A stretch of 64,000 bases of DNA from Homarus americanus. Taxonomy: Eukaryota > Arthropoda > Malacostraca > Decapoda > Nephropidae. Positions 11,991 through 22,615 of this stretch are shown in pieces. Where the stretch lies: NCBI RefSeq assembly GCF_018991925.1, contig NW_024742338.1, forward strand, positions 3,382,313-3,446,312. Reading direction: 5' to 3'. The notes beneath the pieces are model-generated. The model ran no database searches. It was not told where the DNA came from and saw only the letters and a list, made by a program, of their open reading frames with translations. How positions within the stretch are numbered: the stretch's first letter is position 1; each line of letters opens with the position of its first letter. Made by a program: the position numbers and the translations under genes.

Positions 11991-12462
11991 GACGGCCAGA
12001 CACAGAGGTATGCTGGGGGGGGGATCAGCACTCCGCGGCTCGCTGTAACCCGGATGTTGCTGTGATGCTGTTGTGGTTCCTCTGAGTGATCCTGCTGTAA
12101 ACAAAGTGCTGTACTAACACGTCACACTAGCAGCACCTACGTCTTATGGGCTGTAATGCTGTATCTCAAGTACAGCGCCTACGAAAAGCTGTAGCCCGGT
12201 ATTTACTGTACCGAGGCTACAGAATAACTGCTGCTGTTATCGCTGTAACTTCTTGTGCAAAACCCACGAGACGCTGTATTGAGGATTGCTGTGTAATTGC
12301 TGTTAATGCCCTTGGTTGCTGTCTGTCTGTCTATCTATCCATCTATCTACATATCGTGATATCGATGCACTATGAGACGCGCCAATAACAGCAGCACAGC
12401 GCATGCGCAGTGCAAACTGAAATATGGCGGGCGATTCCCCTTGACATGAGCATCACCTAGCG

Positions 12463-12470
<8 letters not shown>
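11991..12470. other. GCTGT-rich sequence, no gene recognised
   Basis: GCTGT or GCTGTAA occurs every 15-30 bases between about 12,045 and 12,335, possibly an old repeat. An 80-codon plus-strand frame at 12,146-12,388 shows no recognisable domain, and its 3' end lies in a TCTATC repeat. Confidence 0.4.
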
Positions 12471-12523
<53 letters not shown>

Positions 12524-12525
12524 TT
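12471..12525. repeat. (ATA)n microsatellite
   Basis: About 18 uninterrupted ATA units followed by an AT-rich tail. Confidence 0.95.
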
Positions 12526-12589
12526 AATAACAGTATCAATAGCAATACAAACAAAAGTAATAATAATCATAATAATTAATGTTCTCGTC

Positions 12590-13945
12590 TTTAATTGGAG
12601 GAGTTACCGTCAGATGAGATTTAGTGGAACTAAAAAATTCTCGCATCTGTTGTTGATCCATAAATGTTGTGTGTATCACGAGCTGTGTTAGTCCACCAGT
12701 CGTTTGTGCTGGATCATTGCCTTCTGCTGGTGGAGAGTATCAGCTTTGGTCTGACGCCGAGTGCTGTTTTTCCAGTCAATGAAGGCAGCACGTTCACCAG
12801 AGGAGTAGGTCGATTTCCTGGTTATATTCATCAAATCAACCCTGGAGCTGTGTTCTGATCTGGCTGAGGGTCGCTGCAGTTTTTTATGATGACAGTTATG
12901 AGGGTAACCCATTCGGCACTCGGATTCAGGTTGTTTGTTGTTGGGTTGTTTATCAGCCGCTCGTGGAGCTGCTCTCTGAAAGCACGTTCCACCACTTGGT
13001 CCTCTAGTCGCTGGGTGTTGAAACCGCCTGCTTAGCTAAACAAGGTGTTGGTGATAGTGAGGTTGTGTTCAGCACGCTTGCTGAGGAGGAATAGGCCGTT
13101 GGGGTTACACTTGCCTACTCCGTTTCTCCCTATGGTTCCCTGTCATATGTCAGCATCTCTGCCAACTTTGGCGTTGAAGTCACCAAGGAGCACAATTAAC
13201 CTTTATCTTCTCTGGGGATAGAGGTTAGCAGTCTGTCGAGGCCTCCTTGATGTCATCCTCTGCACCCAGTGTTGTATGTGCTGATGAAGGAGGGACTCGT
13301 AGCGCCATGTGGCGCTCGTTGACCCCAACAGACTTTTCAGCTGGCCTATGCGAATGGCAAAGCCAACTCCATAAATGCGGTTTCTCTCCACAGCAGGCTT
13401 ATCCTTCCAGAAGAAGGACCCCCGGTCTGGGAGTTGGCCCTCATCTGGGAGCCGGTACTCACTAATGGCTGTTGTGTCGATGTTTTACCTAGCCAGCTCT
13501 TTTGCCACAAGGGCGGTTCTTCTTTCAGGACGCTCATTTTTGTGCCAGTAACCAGAAGGATCCTGACGTTCCATACAGCGACCTAAGAGGCTGTAGTGTG
13601 GTAGTGAAGGCAACACCACTAAGGGGGTCGTGTTTCCTTCACTACCATCTGTCCTCTATGACCAATGTTTATAAGAGGTTGTATAATTTGTTTTAGTTTT
13701 GATCTGTTGTAATGTTTTCGACCGCATTAGGATGACCTTACTGTGTGCAGTTGCCCAGCCAGGTGAGTTTTTAGCCAGGCTATGTTTAAGGCACCTTTTC
13801 TCGCCCCCTCCCCATGTGGGGTGAGTAGAGTGGCTCCTGGAAAGGGCTGTTCATCCGTAGGGTTGCACTGCTGCCTAGATCCCAATGTATACGCGACCAT
13901 CTTATCTACGCCACCATAGGACTTTTGGGAAGGGAGCAGCCCTAG
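12590..13945 (-). pseudogene. Decayed LINE retrotransposon, endonuclease (EEP) domain
   Basis: Read on the minus strand, this is the 5' part of a non-LTR retrotransposon. From right to left, an untranslated-looking leader (about 13,945-13,620) comes first. ERPERRTALVAKELAR then follows at about 13,545-13,495, and an in-frame stop comes directly after it. NRIYGVGFAIR lies at about 13,385-13,350, and LGDFNAKVGRD, the Mg-binding/catalytic GDFN motif of endonuclease/exonuclease/phosphatase folds, at about 13,195-13,158. Next are QGTIGRNGVGKCNPNG with a stop just before it, HNLTITNTLFS, and FNTQRLEDQVVERAFREQL at about 13,025-12,970. Further stops and frame changes break every frame, and no reverse transcriptase follows. 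It is a dead fragment. The clade (RTE- or Jockey-like) is not resolved. Confidence 0.85.
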
Positions 13946-14219
13946 AGTTTAGTAAATCTATGAAAATATTACGCATTACTCATCACAAACTAAAAAAAAA
14001 TAAAAAAACATTCACCATGCATTATAAAAAGGTTCACAGAGCAACATAATAAAAATGCAGCAAATCGACCTTCGGGAAATAAGTCTAATTTGTATAAATC
14101 CCATATGGCCGCCAAAATACCTACACGGAGCTTATTTTTGCCATATGCTATCAATCAAATATCAATCAATTGCATCAATAAATATTATATAAATCGAATA
14201 AAGTCACCAAATCAATCTA
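13946..14219. other. AT-rich spacer between transposon relics
   Basis: Low-complexity AT-rich DNA with an A-run at about 13,992-14,008. No gene is seen. Confidence 0.4.
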
Positions 14220-14800
14220 ATCATTGTAGCAGTGTTGGTTATGTGTGAGTGGCATCTTTGTACACACGCCACATGCAGGGAGCAGTCGAGTTCTTTGCGA
14301 CAGGAGCACCTCACCGTCTTACAGGTTACTTCTGCTTATTTCCTGTAGATCACTTGGAGGTCTGTCTGTCTGTCATCATGGGGATGATCTTTGAAGCAGA
14401 CAACACTGAAATGTGAACTGGTTCTGAGCTCCTTTAGATCCACACCCTTGCCAAACACTCTTGATGTTGTGTCACATCCTAATTGTGCATGGACACCGAT
14501 GATGTTTTTATATATACGAGTAGCTAGAACTTGTCTTGTGTTGCTTGGACGACTCTCCCAGTGATGCCTGCCACCTTTACATCAGATTTTGTACCAGGAA
14601 ACAGGACACCCCAAAGAGTGCCGAGACTGGGAGAAGCCTGGTTGCCTTTTCAAGACATATTTTCAGCTGTTGGCTAAGTCTCTCTGGACTGTGTGCCGGG
14701 TTCGTTGTCACTTATGATCAGTTTACTTTAGCTGTTGCTTCTATTAGTCTTAACTGTTCTTGCCTACGGTCTTCTTTCTTTGACCAGTGATGGACACCTT
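14220..14800 (-). pseudogene. Decayed transposon-associated Cys-rich protein
   Basis: The minus strand carries TRQVLATRIYKN, then GVHAQLGCDTTSRVFGKG at about 14,500-14,445, KELRTSSHFSVVCFKDHP after it, a stop, and VRCSCRKELDCSLHVACVQ at about 14,320-14,260. The HAxxGCDTTSRxFGxGK block and the closing CSCRKxxLxC...AC..C cluster are both found in one family of transposon-related proteins that is abundant in arthropod genomes. I recognise this from memory and have not searched it. The middle of the usual protein is missing, there is at least one stop, and the N-terminal half is shifted in frame. It is a truncated relic with no likely function. Confidence 0.6.
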
Positions 14801-14851
14801 GACAAATTATAAAAGCTGCACTAGTGTAGAATTATATTTATTTAGCATTTT

Positions 14852-14875
14852 CATTTTTTTTTTTTTTTTTTTTTT
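14852..14875. repeat. Poly-T tract
   Basis: About 22 T residues. They could be the poly(A) tail of a minus-strand retroposed insertion lying to the right, but the next sequence is a minisatellite, so this is unproven. Confidence 0.8.
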
Positions 14876-14904
14876 GGGGGATATGTGGTGCGTCATCCGT
14901 ATTT

Positions 14905-15302
14905 TGACTACTAGGGGGAGGCTGCCACCCCTGGGGGGAGGCTGCCACCCTGGTCCTGGGGGAGGCTGGTCCACCTGGGGGAGGCTGCCACCCCTGGTCC
15001 ACCTAGGGGGAGGCTGCCACCCTGGTCCACCTAGGGGAGGCTGCCACCCTGGTCCTAGGGGAGGCGGCCACCCTGTCCACCTGGGGAGGCTGCCACCTGG
15101 TCCACCTAGGGGGAGGCTGCCACCCTGGTCCACCTAGGGGGAGGCCCACCCTGGTCCACCTAGGGGAGGCACCCTGGTCCACCTAGGGGGGGAGGCTGCC
15201 ACCCTGGTCCACCTAGGGGGGAGGCTGCCACCCTGGTCCACCTAGGGGGGAGGCTGCCACCCTGGTCCACCTAGGGGGGAGGCTGCCACCCTGGTCCACC
15301 TA
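14905..15302. repeat. 29-bp minisatellite, left variant
   Basis: Units contain GAGGCTGCCACCCTGGTCCA and CCTAGGGGG. They are irregular at the left and regular near 15,180-15,302. The array is interrupted at its right end by a LINE fragment and resumes afterwards with a diverged unit. Confidence 0.9.
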
Positions 15303-15676
15303 AAAACATAAGAATGGAGGACACAGAAACTATTGGCCCATAATAGGCAGTCCCGTTTACACCCAACCCCTATCACTCATATATCCACCCAACCTATATT
15401 TGAAGCTATCCAACGTGTTCGAGTTAAAGATGATGTTTGGTAACTTGTTCCACTCATCCACTACTCTATTTCCAACCCAATGTTTACCTCTCTCGAGCCT
15501 AAATCTTATATGTGTCTAATTTAAAACTACTGTCTATGTGTTCCCTCCTGGTTAGATAATTTAAGTATTTTTGTTATTTCACCTTTGTTTAGCCCTGATG
15601 ACCATTTATACATCTCTATCATACGTCTCTCGAGGGAGTACAAATTCAGATGCTTTAATCTGCCTCTATACCCTAG
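15303..15676 (-). pseudogene. LINE fragment, C-terminal tail of reverse transcriptase
   Basis: On the minus strand NLYSLERRMIEMYKW is followed by GEITKILKLSNQ, a stop, a frame change, FRLERGKHWVGNRVVDEWNK and LDSFKYRLGGYM. This string (LERRR..ML..YK, then NRVVDEWNxLP, then a fixed-size last helix) is the conserved C-terminal end of many CR1/Jockey-type LINE reverse transcriptases. The left end (TAAAAACATAAGAATGGAGG) matches the 3' end of a LINE family that I recall as common in decapods. Stops and frameshifts show it is inactive. It sits between two halves of a minisatellite whose units differ on each side. Confidence 0.75.
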
Positions 15677-16312
15677 GAGGGAGGCAGCCGCCGTGGTCCA
15701 CCTAGGAGGGAGGCAGCCGTCCTGGTCCACCTAGGAGGGAGGCAGCCGTCCTGGTCCACCTACGAGGGAGGCAGCCGTCCTGGTCCACCTAGGAGGGAGG
15801 CAGCCGTCCTGGTCCACCTAGGAGGGAGGCAGCCGTCCTGGTCCACCTAGGAGGGAACCAGCCGTCCTGGTCCACCTAGGAGGGAGGCAGTCGTCTTGGT
15901 CCACCTAGGAGGGAGGCAGCCGTCCTGGTCCACCTAGGAGGGAGGCAGCCGTCCTGCTCCACCTAGGAGGGAGGCAGCCGTCCTGGTCCACCTAGGAGGG
16001 AGGTAGCTGTCGTGGTCCAGGAGGGAGGTGAGTCGTGGTCCACCTAGGAGGGAGACAGTTGTCGTGGTCCTGGAGGAGGGAGACAGCCGTCGTCCACCTA
16101 GTGAGTCGTGGTCACCTGGAGGAGACAGCTGTCGTGGTCACCTAGGGAGGGAGGGGAGCCGTCCCACCTAGGGAGGGAGGAGGACAGCCGTGGCCCACCT
16201 AGGAGGGAGACAGCCGTCGTGGTCCACCTAGGAGGGAGACAGCCGTCCTGGTCCACCTAGGAGGGAGGCAGCCGTCGTGGTCCACCTAGGAGGGAGGCAG
16301 CCGTCCTCCTAA
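15677..16312. repeat. 28-bp minisatellite, right variant
   Basis: Units contain GGAGGCAGCCGTCCTGGTCC followed by ACCTAGGA. They share the TGGTCCACCTAGG core with the left array but differ consistently elsewhere (GCAGCCGTC instead of GCTGCCACC). They are degenerate between 16,010 and 16,190. Confidence 0.9.
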
Positions 16313-16319
16313 CTTACAC

Positions 16320-17200
16320 ACTCCCGTTTCGTGAGGACGAGGGCGTGTGGGTGACCGGTGGGGTGTGTTGGGTGTATGTGAAGGGAATGTGGGTGATAGA
16401 GTGGGTGGCAAGGGAAGACAGGTGGGATGGGAGGACTTATGGGTGGCAGGTGAACGTGTGGGCAGTAAGCGGGACTGGCTAACGGTGAGGTGTCTGGATG
16501 TGAGGCCGTTCGTTGTATAGGCGGTAGGGCGTGTGAGCAGTGGGCGAGTGAGTATGAGCAGTGGGCGTGTGAGTGTGTGAACAGTGGGCGTGTGAGTGTG
16601 TGAGCAGTGGGCGTGTGAGTAGTGGGTGGGAAGCAAGAGCGGTGGGTGGGTGTCTGAGCACCGTAACAGGTGGGTGGCGGGGCAGGTGGGCGGTTGGGCA
16701 GGTGGGGCTGGTGATTGGGGTAGGTGGGTGATGGGGCGGGTGGGCGTGACAACTTGGGTGTCCTGGGGTGGGGGGTGGAGGGGACTCCCCAGCCAGCAGC
16801 CACCGACCTCCGCGCTGCCTAAATTGTGGCGATGATAACAGTGTGGGCGGCGGGGTAGGTGGCTGTGGGCGGCGTGGTAGGTGGGCGTGGTCGGGGGGAT
16901 AAGTAGGTGTGGTCGATGAGGTAGGTGGTTGTGGGCGGCAGGGTAGGTGGGTGTGGGCGGCGGGGCAGGTGGGTGTGGGCGACGGGGCAGGTGGGTGTGG
17001 GCGGCGTGAGAAATTTCAGCCCTATCGCGGTCACCCCCCCTACAGTGACCCCTGACCCCCCCACCCCGCCCCTCCCCTCACACGTCTTCCAATGTGTCCA
17101 CCCACACTACTGGTGGGTGGGGCGGGCGTGGTGGGTGGTGTTAAGAGGGTGGGCGTGGTAGTGGCGTGGGCGTGGTGGGCGTGGTGGGCGTGGTGGTGGG
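16320..17200. repeat. G-rich GTGGGCG/GTGGGTG degenerate repeats
   Basis: A strongly G-rich plus strand is built from short units such as GTGGGCGTGTGAG, GCGGGGCAGGTGGGTGTGG and GGGCGTGGT. GGGCGTGG fits Sp/KLF-type sites, and GCGTGGGCG (about 17,164-17,172) fits an EGR-type site; both are expected by chance in such sequence. Many Pro/Thr/His-rich minus frames are repeat translations. Confidence 0.75.
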
Positions 17201-17256
17201 TGAGGGCGGCCAGGTGCGGCGTGCGGGGGGCCGCCGGGCTCCAATGTCTTACTCAG

Positions 17257-17480
17257 CGCGGCGGCCACCCGGCCCGCCACCCTGCCACGTCCTCCACTTC
17301 TCTCCACCTTGCTGCCCCGAGCCCCCCTGCCCCGCCCCACCACGCCCACGCCCACGGTGTCCTCCCAGACCGCCACCGCCACCCTGAGCACCCCCGCCAT
17401 CTTCCCCGCCACCAGCCTCCACCCGGGAGAATTGATGAGCAGGCGTGAGAGATGGCAACACCGCCAAGTGGACAGTATCG
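17257..17480 (+). CDS. Possible exon, Pro/Thr/Ser-rich (candidate 5' exon of the PH gene)
   Basis: After a possible acceptor (CTTACTCAG) an open frame reads a Pro/Ala-rich stretch, then TPTPTVSSQTATATLSTPA, then GELMSRRERWQHRQVDSI. It stops at ATCG followed by GTAATG, a possible donor at 17,481. The composition changes from low-complexity Pro/Thr to a charged segment, which looks more like protein than the flanking repeats do. An ATG at the MSRRERW position could be a start. The donor leaves one base (phase 1), the phase required by the acceptor at 60,295. That is one chance in three by luck. GC-rich sequence opens frames easily, so this remains a weak call; it may be another gene or nothing. 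Confidence 0.25.
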
Positions 17481-17525
17481 GTAATGTAATCTAAGACAAG
17501 AGCACAACCTTCTCATCAGCGCCAG

Positions 17526-17549
17526 CCCCGCCCCGCCCCGCCCCACCCC
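17526..17549 (-). other. Potential G-quadruplex
   Basis: Five C4 runs in 24 bases (CCCCGCCCCGCCCCGCCCC and onward) give four or more G4 runs with one-base loops on the minus strand. That is a strong sequence match to a G-quadruplex motif, next to the GC-rich candidate exon. Confidence 0.6.
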
Positions 17550-17749
17550 GCCGCCCGCGACGCCCACCACCAGCCCCATCGCCCAATGCCACAAATACAA
17601 CACCTGTTAGACGGCACCTGCATCATACACCTGCCCCACACCTGAACCCATACCTCCCCCACACACCTGTAAACAAAGAGAATGCATGTGGTGGGTGACG
17701 TCATAGTGAGCGGCGGCAAGTTGTGAGACACCTGGCCTGGGCACCACCG

Positions 17750-17940
17750 TGTCTGCCCTGCCCTGCCCTGCCCTGCCATGCCCTGCCCTGCCTTACCCTG
17801 CTCCCATGCCCTGTCCTGCTGCCTTTCCCTTCCCTGCTGGCCTGCCATACCCTACCCTGGTATCCTACCCTACCCTGTCATGCCCTACTATGTGGCCCTG
17901 CCTTACCCTGCTACCATGTCCTATCCTACACTGTCCTCAT
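17750..17940. repeat. CCCTG pentanucleotide repeat, decaying
   Basis: (CCCTG)n is nearly perfect at 17,755-17,785 and becomes CCCTACCCTG/TATCCTA-type units to about 17,940. All plus frames are open and give Cys/Pro/Leu repeats, so they carry no coding evidence. Confidence 0.85.
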
Positions 17941-18178
17941 GCTCTAGTAAACAGTACACATGTCTAGTTAATTGTGCACCAGGTCTAATTAACTGTGCAC
18001 ATTGATAAAAAGTTGTGTACCTATTAACTAAATTGTGCTCATGTATACATACCCACCATCATGTACACATACTATCATGTACACATATCCACCATCATGT
18101 ACACATATTAACAGGATTCCTTCACACTGTTCAAAGAAAACTTCACCAGTATAGAAACAGCAGTACACTACAGTAATG
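17941..18178. other. Spacer with CATGTACACAT repeats
   Basis: Four diverged units containing CCACCATCATGTACACATA lie at 18,036-18,112. There are also two GTCTAGTTAATTGTGCACA-like units just before. No gene is seen. Confidence 0.5.
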
Positions 18179-18180
18179 TA

Positions 18181-18389
18181 CAGTCGCCTGCACTTACACC
18201 TGGTACAGTGGCTCGTGCGTTTTGTGAGATGTGGCACCACTGTGTTTGTTTATCTAGCATCCTTAGTCTGGCTACCATTGGGAGGTTCCTTGGGGCCATA
18301 CTGGGAATTTTAATATATAAACAAACACAGTGGTGCCACATCTCGCAAAACACGGCAGGTACTGTGCCAGGTATAAGTGCAGGCGACTG
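18181..18389. mobile_element. MITE, Tc1/mariner-like ends, 209 bp
   Basis: Arms of 73 bp at 18,181-18,253 and 18,317-18,389 are inverted copies of each other with about nine mismatches, joined by a 63-bp loop. Both termini read CAGTCGCCTGCACTTA inward, and the element is flanked by TA on both sides (18,179-18,180 and 18,390-18,391). CAGT-type ends with a TA duplication are typical of non-autonomous Tc1/mariner superfamily elements. There is no transposase, so it would need an enzyme supplied from elsewhere. The small arm divergence suggests a fairly young insertion. The two 60-70 codon frames inside it are just the arms. Confidence 0.85.
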
Positions 18390-18434
18390 TACATACGACT
18401 ACAGCATCATACTGGTGTTGTCTTGAATTATGTA

Positions 18435-18562
18435 AGATAAGATCACCTGAATAATAACCTTAACTTATTTTACTGAATCAATAAACACCGTGACCTAACC
18501 TAAGCCCCACAGGAAGAGTTAAGGTGTTTAATCATCAAGTGAAATAAGCTGGGGTCTGTATA
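18435..18562. mobile_element. Foldback element, copy 3
   Basis: The left arm has GATCACCTGAATAATAACC and AATCAATAAACACC. The right arm has GGTGTTTAATCATCAAGTGA then AATAAGCTGGGG, an imperfect inverted copy. The core reads GACCTAACCTAAG. The motifs match those of the element at 910-1,120. Confidence 0.5.
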
Positions 18563-19284
18563 ATAGTAAAAAATCATTACTTACAAATCTAAGCTTCATG
18601 TGACTGAGTTAAGTTAAAGTTCCACATATGTTGTGAGGTCCCTCCTTCCTATCCACAACAGACAAATTTAAGTTATTAAAGGGATAAGAAGATTATTAAG
18701 TAAACCGAGTCATTTAATAACATTTATATTAAGTATTGATTAATATAGTTAAATAGGTATATTACATAACACTAAAACACAACTACGCAGTTATCAAAAC
18801 ACACCAGAATATTACCCAATTGTTCTTACTTTAAACATTAAATACACATACTATACCTGATAGAAATGGCAGCTCAGGTAGCGAGTCTAGGTTGCGATGG
18901 CCAACCACAAGGAACCAGGAATTACCGCCGTAGTCCGCTACCATCACCAGCAGTAGTCCTTAATACAATTCGTCGTCCACACCCCGGGAGAAGAGGAACA
19001 CCGTAGGCCGCAGAATAGAGTCACAGCTTACCAGGCAGACACACTTGCCTCTACTGTATACCTCGGTCTCATAGTCGGATGGGAAACTGGTTCTGAATCA
19101 GTGCTCACTGGGGTCGAGTAGCTTCGTAAAGCAGTTTCTTCTGGTGTCAAGTTGGAGCAAGTGATGGTTATGGTGGTAGAGTGAGGAGGGGACAGAGTCG
19201 TCACAGTGTTAGTTAATATGTTCCTCTGTATAAAGTATCTTGCGTGTTGACCTTAAACTTGAGTGTAGAGTAAAATAAAAAATG
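18563..19284. other. Single-copy DNA, no gene seen
   Basis: AT-rich at 18,563-18,850 and more balanced at 18,860-19,200. No open frame longer than about 60 codons is convincing and no domain is recognised. Confidence 0.5.
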
Positions 19285-19402
19285 ATTAACCACCTCCACC
19301 TCCTTCTCCTTCTCCACCTCCTTCTCCTCCTCCTCCTCCACCTCCTTCTCCTCCTCCTCCTCCTCCTCCTCCTCCTCCTCCTCCACCTCCTTCTTCTTCT
19401 TT
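19285..19402. repeat. (CCT)n/(CTC)n trinucleotide repeat
   Basis: CTCCTCCTC with CACCTC and TTCTCC interruptions. The Arg-rich minus frame (about 40 Arg/Trp residues) is its translation. Confidence 0.9.
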
Positions 19403-19479
19403 GTTTATGTGTACTCTGTGTATTTTTTCTTCTCATTCTTTGTCTCGTTTAAATCCAGTTGTTGTTTTATTACACACCC

Positions 19480-19790
19480 CACCACCCCTGCAACCACCCC
19501 TGGCCTCTTACTAACACCTAACTGCCTCTGCCACCACCCTGTACCCCTGCCAACACCACCCTGTACCCCTATCCACCACCCTGTACCCTGCCACCACCCC
19601 TGTACCCCTGCCAACACCCTGTACCCCTACCACCTCTGTGCCCTACCACCCCCTGTACCCCTGCCACCACCCCTGTACCCCTGCCATCACCCTGTACCCT
19701 GCCACCACCCTGTACCCCTGCACCACCACCCCTGTGCCTTGCCTGCCCCTGCATGCCCCTGCCACCACCCATGTACCCTGTAGCCTACAA
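19480..19790. repeat. 20-bp CTGTACCCCTGCCACCACCC minisatellite, degenerate
   Basis: About 15 imperfect units of CCTGTACCCCTGCCACCAC. Indels in C runs shift all frames. Confidence 0.85.
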
Positions 19791-19935
19791 GAGTATCATG
19801 GCAGAACAGGAAGAGAGGGGGAGGAAGAGGAGGGAGTTGTGAACTTCTTAAATGTAATATTAATGTGTGGAGGAAAACAGACAAGTAACCTTCTACCCTC
19901 ACATATAAATACATGACTAACACGACCCCAAAGAA

Positions 19936-20036
19936 CTGGGTGGATGTCTGGGTGGGCTGGATGGGTGGGCTGGGTGGGTGGGTGGGCTGGGTGGGTGGGT
20001 GGGCTGGGTGGGTTAGGTGGGGTGGATGGGTGGGCC
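19936..20036. repeat. GGGTGGGCTGGGTG repeat
   Basis: A short G-rich array of TGGGTGGGTGGGCTGGG with many G3 runs, which makes it a potential quadruplex former. Confidence 0.8.
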
Positions 20037-20410
20037 GCTGTTACACCACCACCACCCACGACCTGTACTTCACTAACACCACCAAACTCTTCCCCCATCA
20101 GGTACTGACCCAGATGACCCTCCTTCATCACCTCCACCAGGCAGGCAGGTCATGAGGTTAAGCTTTAGACAGAGACAGACAGACGCCCTCACACGAGACA
20201 GATGTTATGGTGGGGGTCAACTTGGGGTGTTTCTTCATGGATCTCAAAAATGAGCTCTCTCTCTCTCTCTCTGTTTGTCTGTCTCTCGTTTCTCAAAATA
20301 TCGACATCATAGAGAGAGAGAGAGAGAGACCTGGTCCGAGTGTACAGTTCTCAGGTGCTGTAAAGTAAAGAGTACCAACACCAAGACGCTCACCCTGTGG
20401 GACTTCCCAA
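20037..20410. other. Spacer with CT and GA microsatellites
   Basis: Single-copy DNA containing (CT)n at 20,252-20,274 and (GA)n at 20,310-20,330. The two form an inverted dinucleotide pair about 40 bp apart. No gene is seen. Confidence 0.5.
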
Positions 20411-20411
20411 A

Positions 20412-20413
<2 letters not shown>

Positions 20414-20467
<54 letters not shown>
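20414..20467. repeat. (GT)n microsatellite
   Basis: Uninterrupted GT run of 54 bases. Confidence 0.97.
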
Positions 20468-20468
<1 letters not shown>

Positions 20469-20695
20469 GAGGTGTCTGTAGCATCATCGGCAGCATCCGT
20501 GTTCACCTTCCAAGTACCCAGGGACCGTCCCGTGTTGAGGCCGGCCTACCTGCCTACCTGAAGGCCAGACGTCTTACTCTCTCTCTCTCTCTTGCTCTGC
20601 CTCTCTCTGTCAGTCTGTCTGTAGTGGTTGAAAGAGGCGCGGTACTCTTTTACAGTGTCATATACGACCATAACTACTCTACAACGAGACGACCA
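20468..20695. other. Spacer with short CT repeat
   Basis: Contains (CT)n at about 20,577-20,592. No gene is seen. Confidence 0.4.
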
Positions 20696-20873
20696 CATCA
20701 ATCCATCCCCCTTCCTTCCCTTCTTCCTCTATTCATCCATACCTCCTCCCACATTCCTTCTTCCCTCCCCCTTTCTTCCCCTCTCCCTCCCCCTCTTCTT
20801 TCTTTCCTCTCTCCACCCCTCCTTCGCTCTCTACCTCCACCCACCCTTCCCAGGCGACCATCCAACCATACAT

Positions 20874-20951
<78 letters not shown>
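20696..20951. repeat. Pyrimidine tract followed by (CA)n
   Basis: CCCTTCCTTCCCTTCTTCC-type sequence to about 20,850, then (CA)n from 20,874 to 20,951 (about 78 bases). Open frames on both strands are repeat artefacts. Confidence 0.9.
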
Positions 20952-20953
<2 letters not shown>

Positions 20954-21119
20954 TTGTCCTCACTCGTTGGTGTGTGAGGACAATAATGTTATATATAAAC
21001 AGATCACTATATGACATGTGTCGCGGAAGGTGTATAACATTTGTTGAGACATTGTGTTGTGGCAATAGACGATCTCATGACTTGGCGTAAAAGTTACTTG
21101 GTGGGGGGTAAACTCTGGA

Positions 21120-21900
21120 ACATAAGTGATGGTGGTGTTCCGTGATGGTGGTGATGTTCCGTGATGGTGGTGGTGGTGGTGTTCCGTGATGGTGGGGTGT
21201 GTTCCGTGATGGTGGTGGTGGTGTTCCGTGATGGTGGTGGTGGTTGTGATGGTGGTGGTGGTGTTCCATGATGGTGGTGGTGGTGTTCCATGATGGTGGT
21301 GGTGGTGTCCGTGGTGGTGGTGTTCCGTGATGGTGGTGGTGGTGTTCCATGATGGTGGTGGTGGTGTTCCGTGGTGGTGGTGTTCCGTGATGGTGGTGTT
21401 GGTGTTCCGTGATGGTGGTGGTGGTGTTCCGTGGTGGTGGTCCGTGATGTGGTGGTGGTGTTCCGTAATGGTGGTGGTGGTGTTCCGTGATGGTGGTGGT
21501 GGTGTTCCGTGATGGTGGTGGTGGTGTTCCGTGATGGTGGTGGTGGTGTTCCATGATGGTGGTGGTGTTCCGTGATGGTGGTGGTGGTGATGATGATGGT
21601 GGTGGTGGTGTTCCATGATGGTGGTGGTGGTGTTCCATGATGGTGGTGGTGGTGTTTGGTGGTGTGATGGTGGTTGTTCCGTGGTGGTGGTGTTCCATGA
21701 TGGTGGTGGTGATGTGGTGGTGGTGGTGTTCCGTGATGGTGGTGGTGGTGGTGGTGTCCATGATGGTGGTGGTGGTGGTTCCATGATGGTGGTGGTGATG
21801 TTCCATGATGATGGTGGGTGGTGTTCCGTGATGGTGGTGGTGGTGTTCCATGATGGTGGTGGTGGTGTTCCGTGATGATGGTGGTGGTGTTCCGTGATGC
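21120..21900. repeat. 21-bp GTTCCGTGATGGTGGTGGTGG minisatellite
   Basis: About 37 units mixing GGT triplets with GTTCCRTGATG. Length changes in steps of three keep several frames open for up to 314 codons and give His/Thr/Pro-rich polypeptides in multiple frames at once, so none is believed to be real. Confidence 0.95.
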
Positions 21901-22168
21901 TCATTATAATAGCTGCCTAATCACCTTTTTTAATTGGAATATGATCGTGGATGTAATTAAGAGGATATATAGGTAATTAAAACAAGTAAACTGGTGACTT
22001 TACTGCTGAAGACGGTAATTTATGTTGAGTGAAGGACTGTGTGGAGCTGTACCCTGCTGCCCTCTTTTTATTACTCACTTCAGCGGTTTAAAAAGTCACT
22101 CAGAGCGGTGTTGGAGAAGTCTGTACTGTGGCAGCTGGTGGAGAGGCAGCTGGTTTAGGGAACTGGGT

Positions 22169-22615
<447 letters not shown>

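Noticed and set aside
20960..21904. His/Thr-rich 314-codon minus frame
   Set aside because: Translation of the GTTCCGTGATGGTGG repeat; neighbouring frames are also open.
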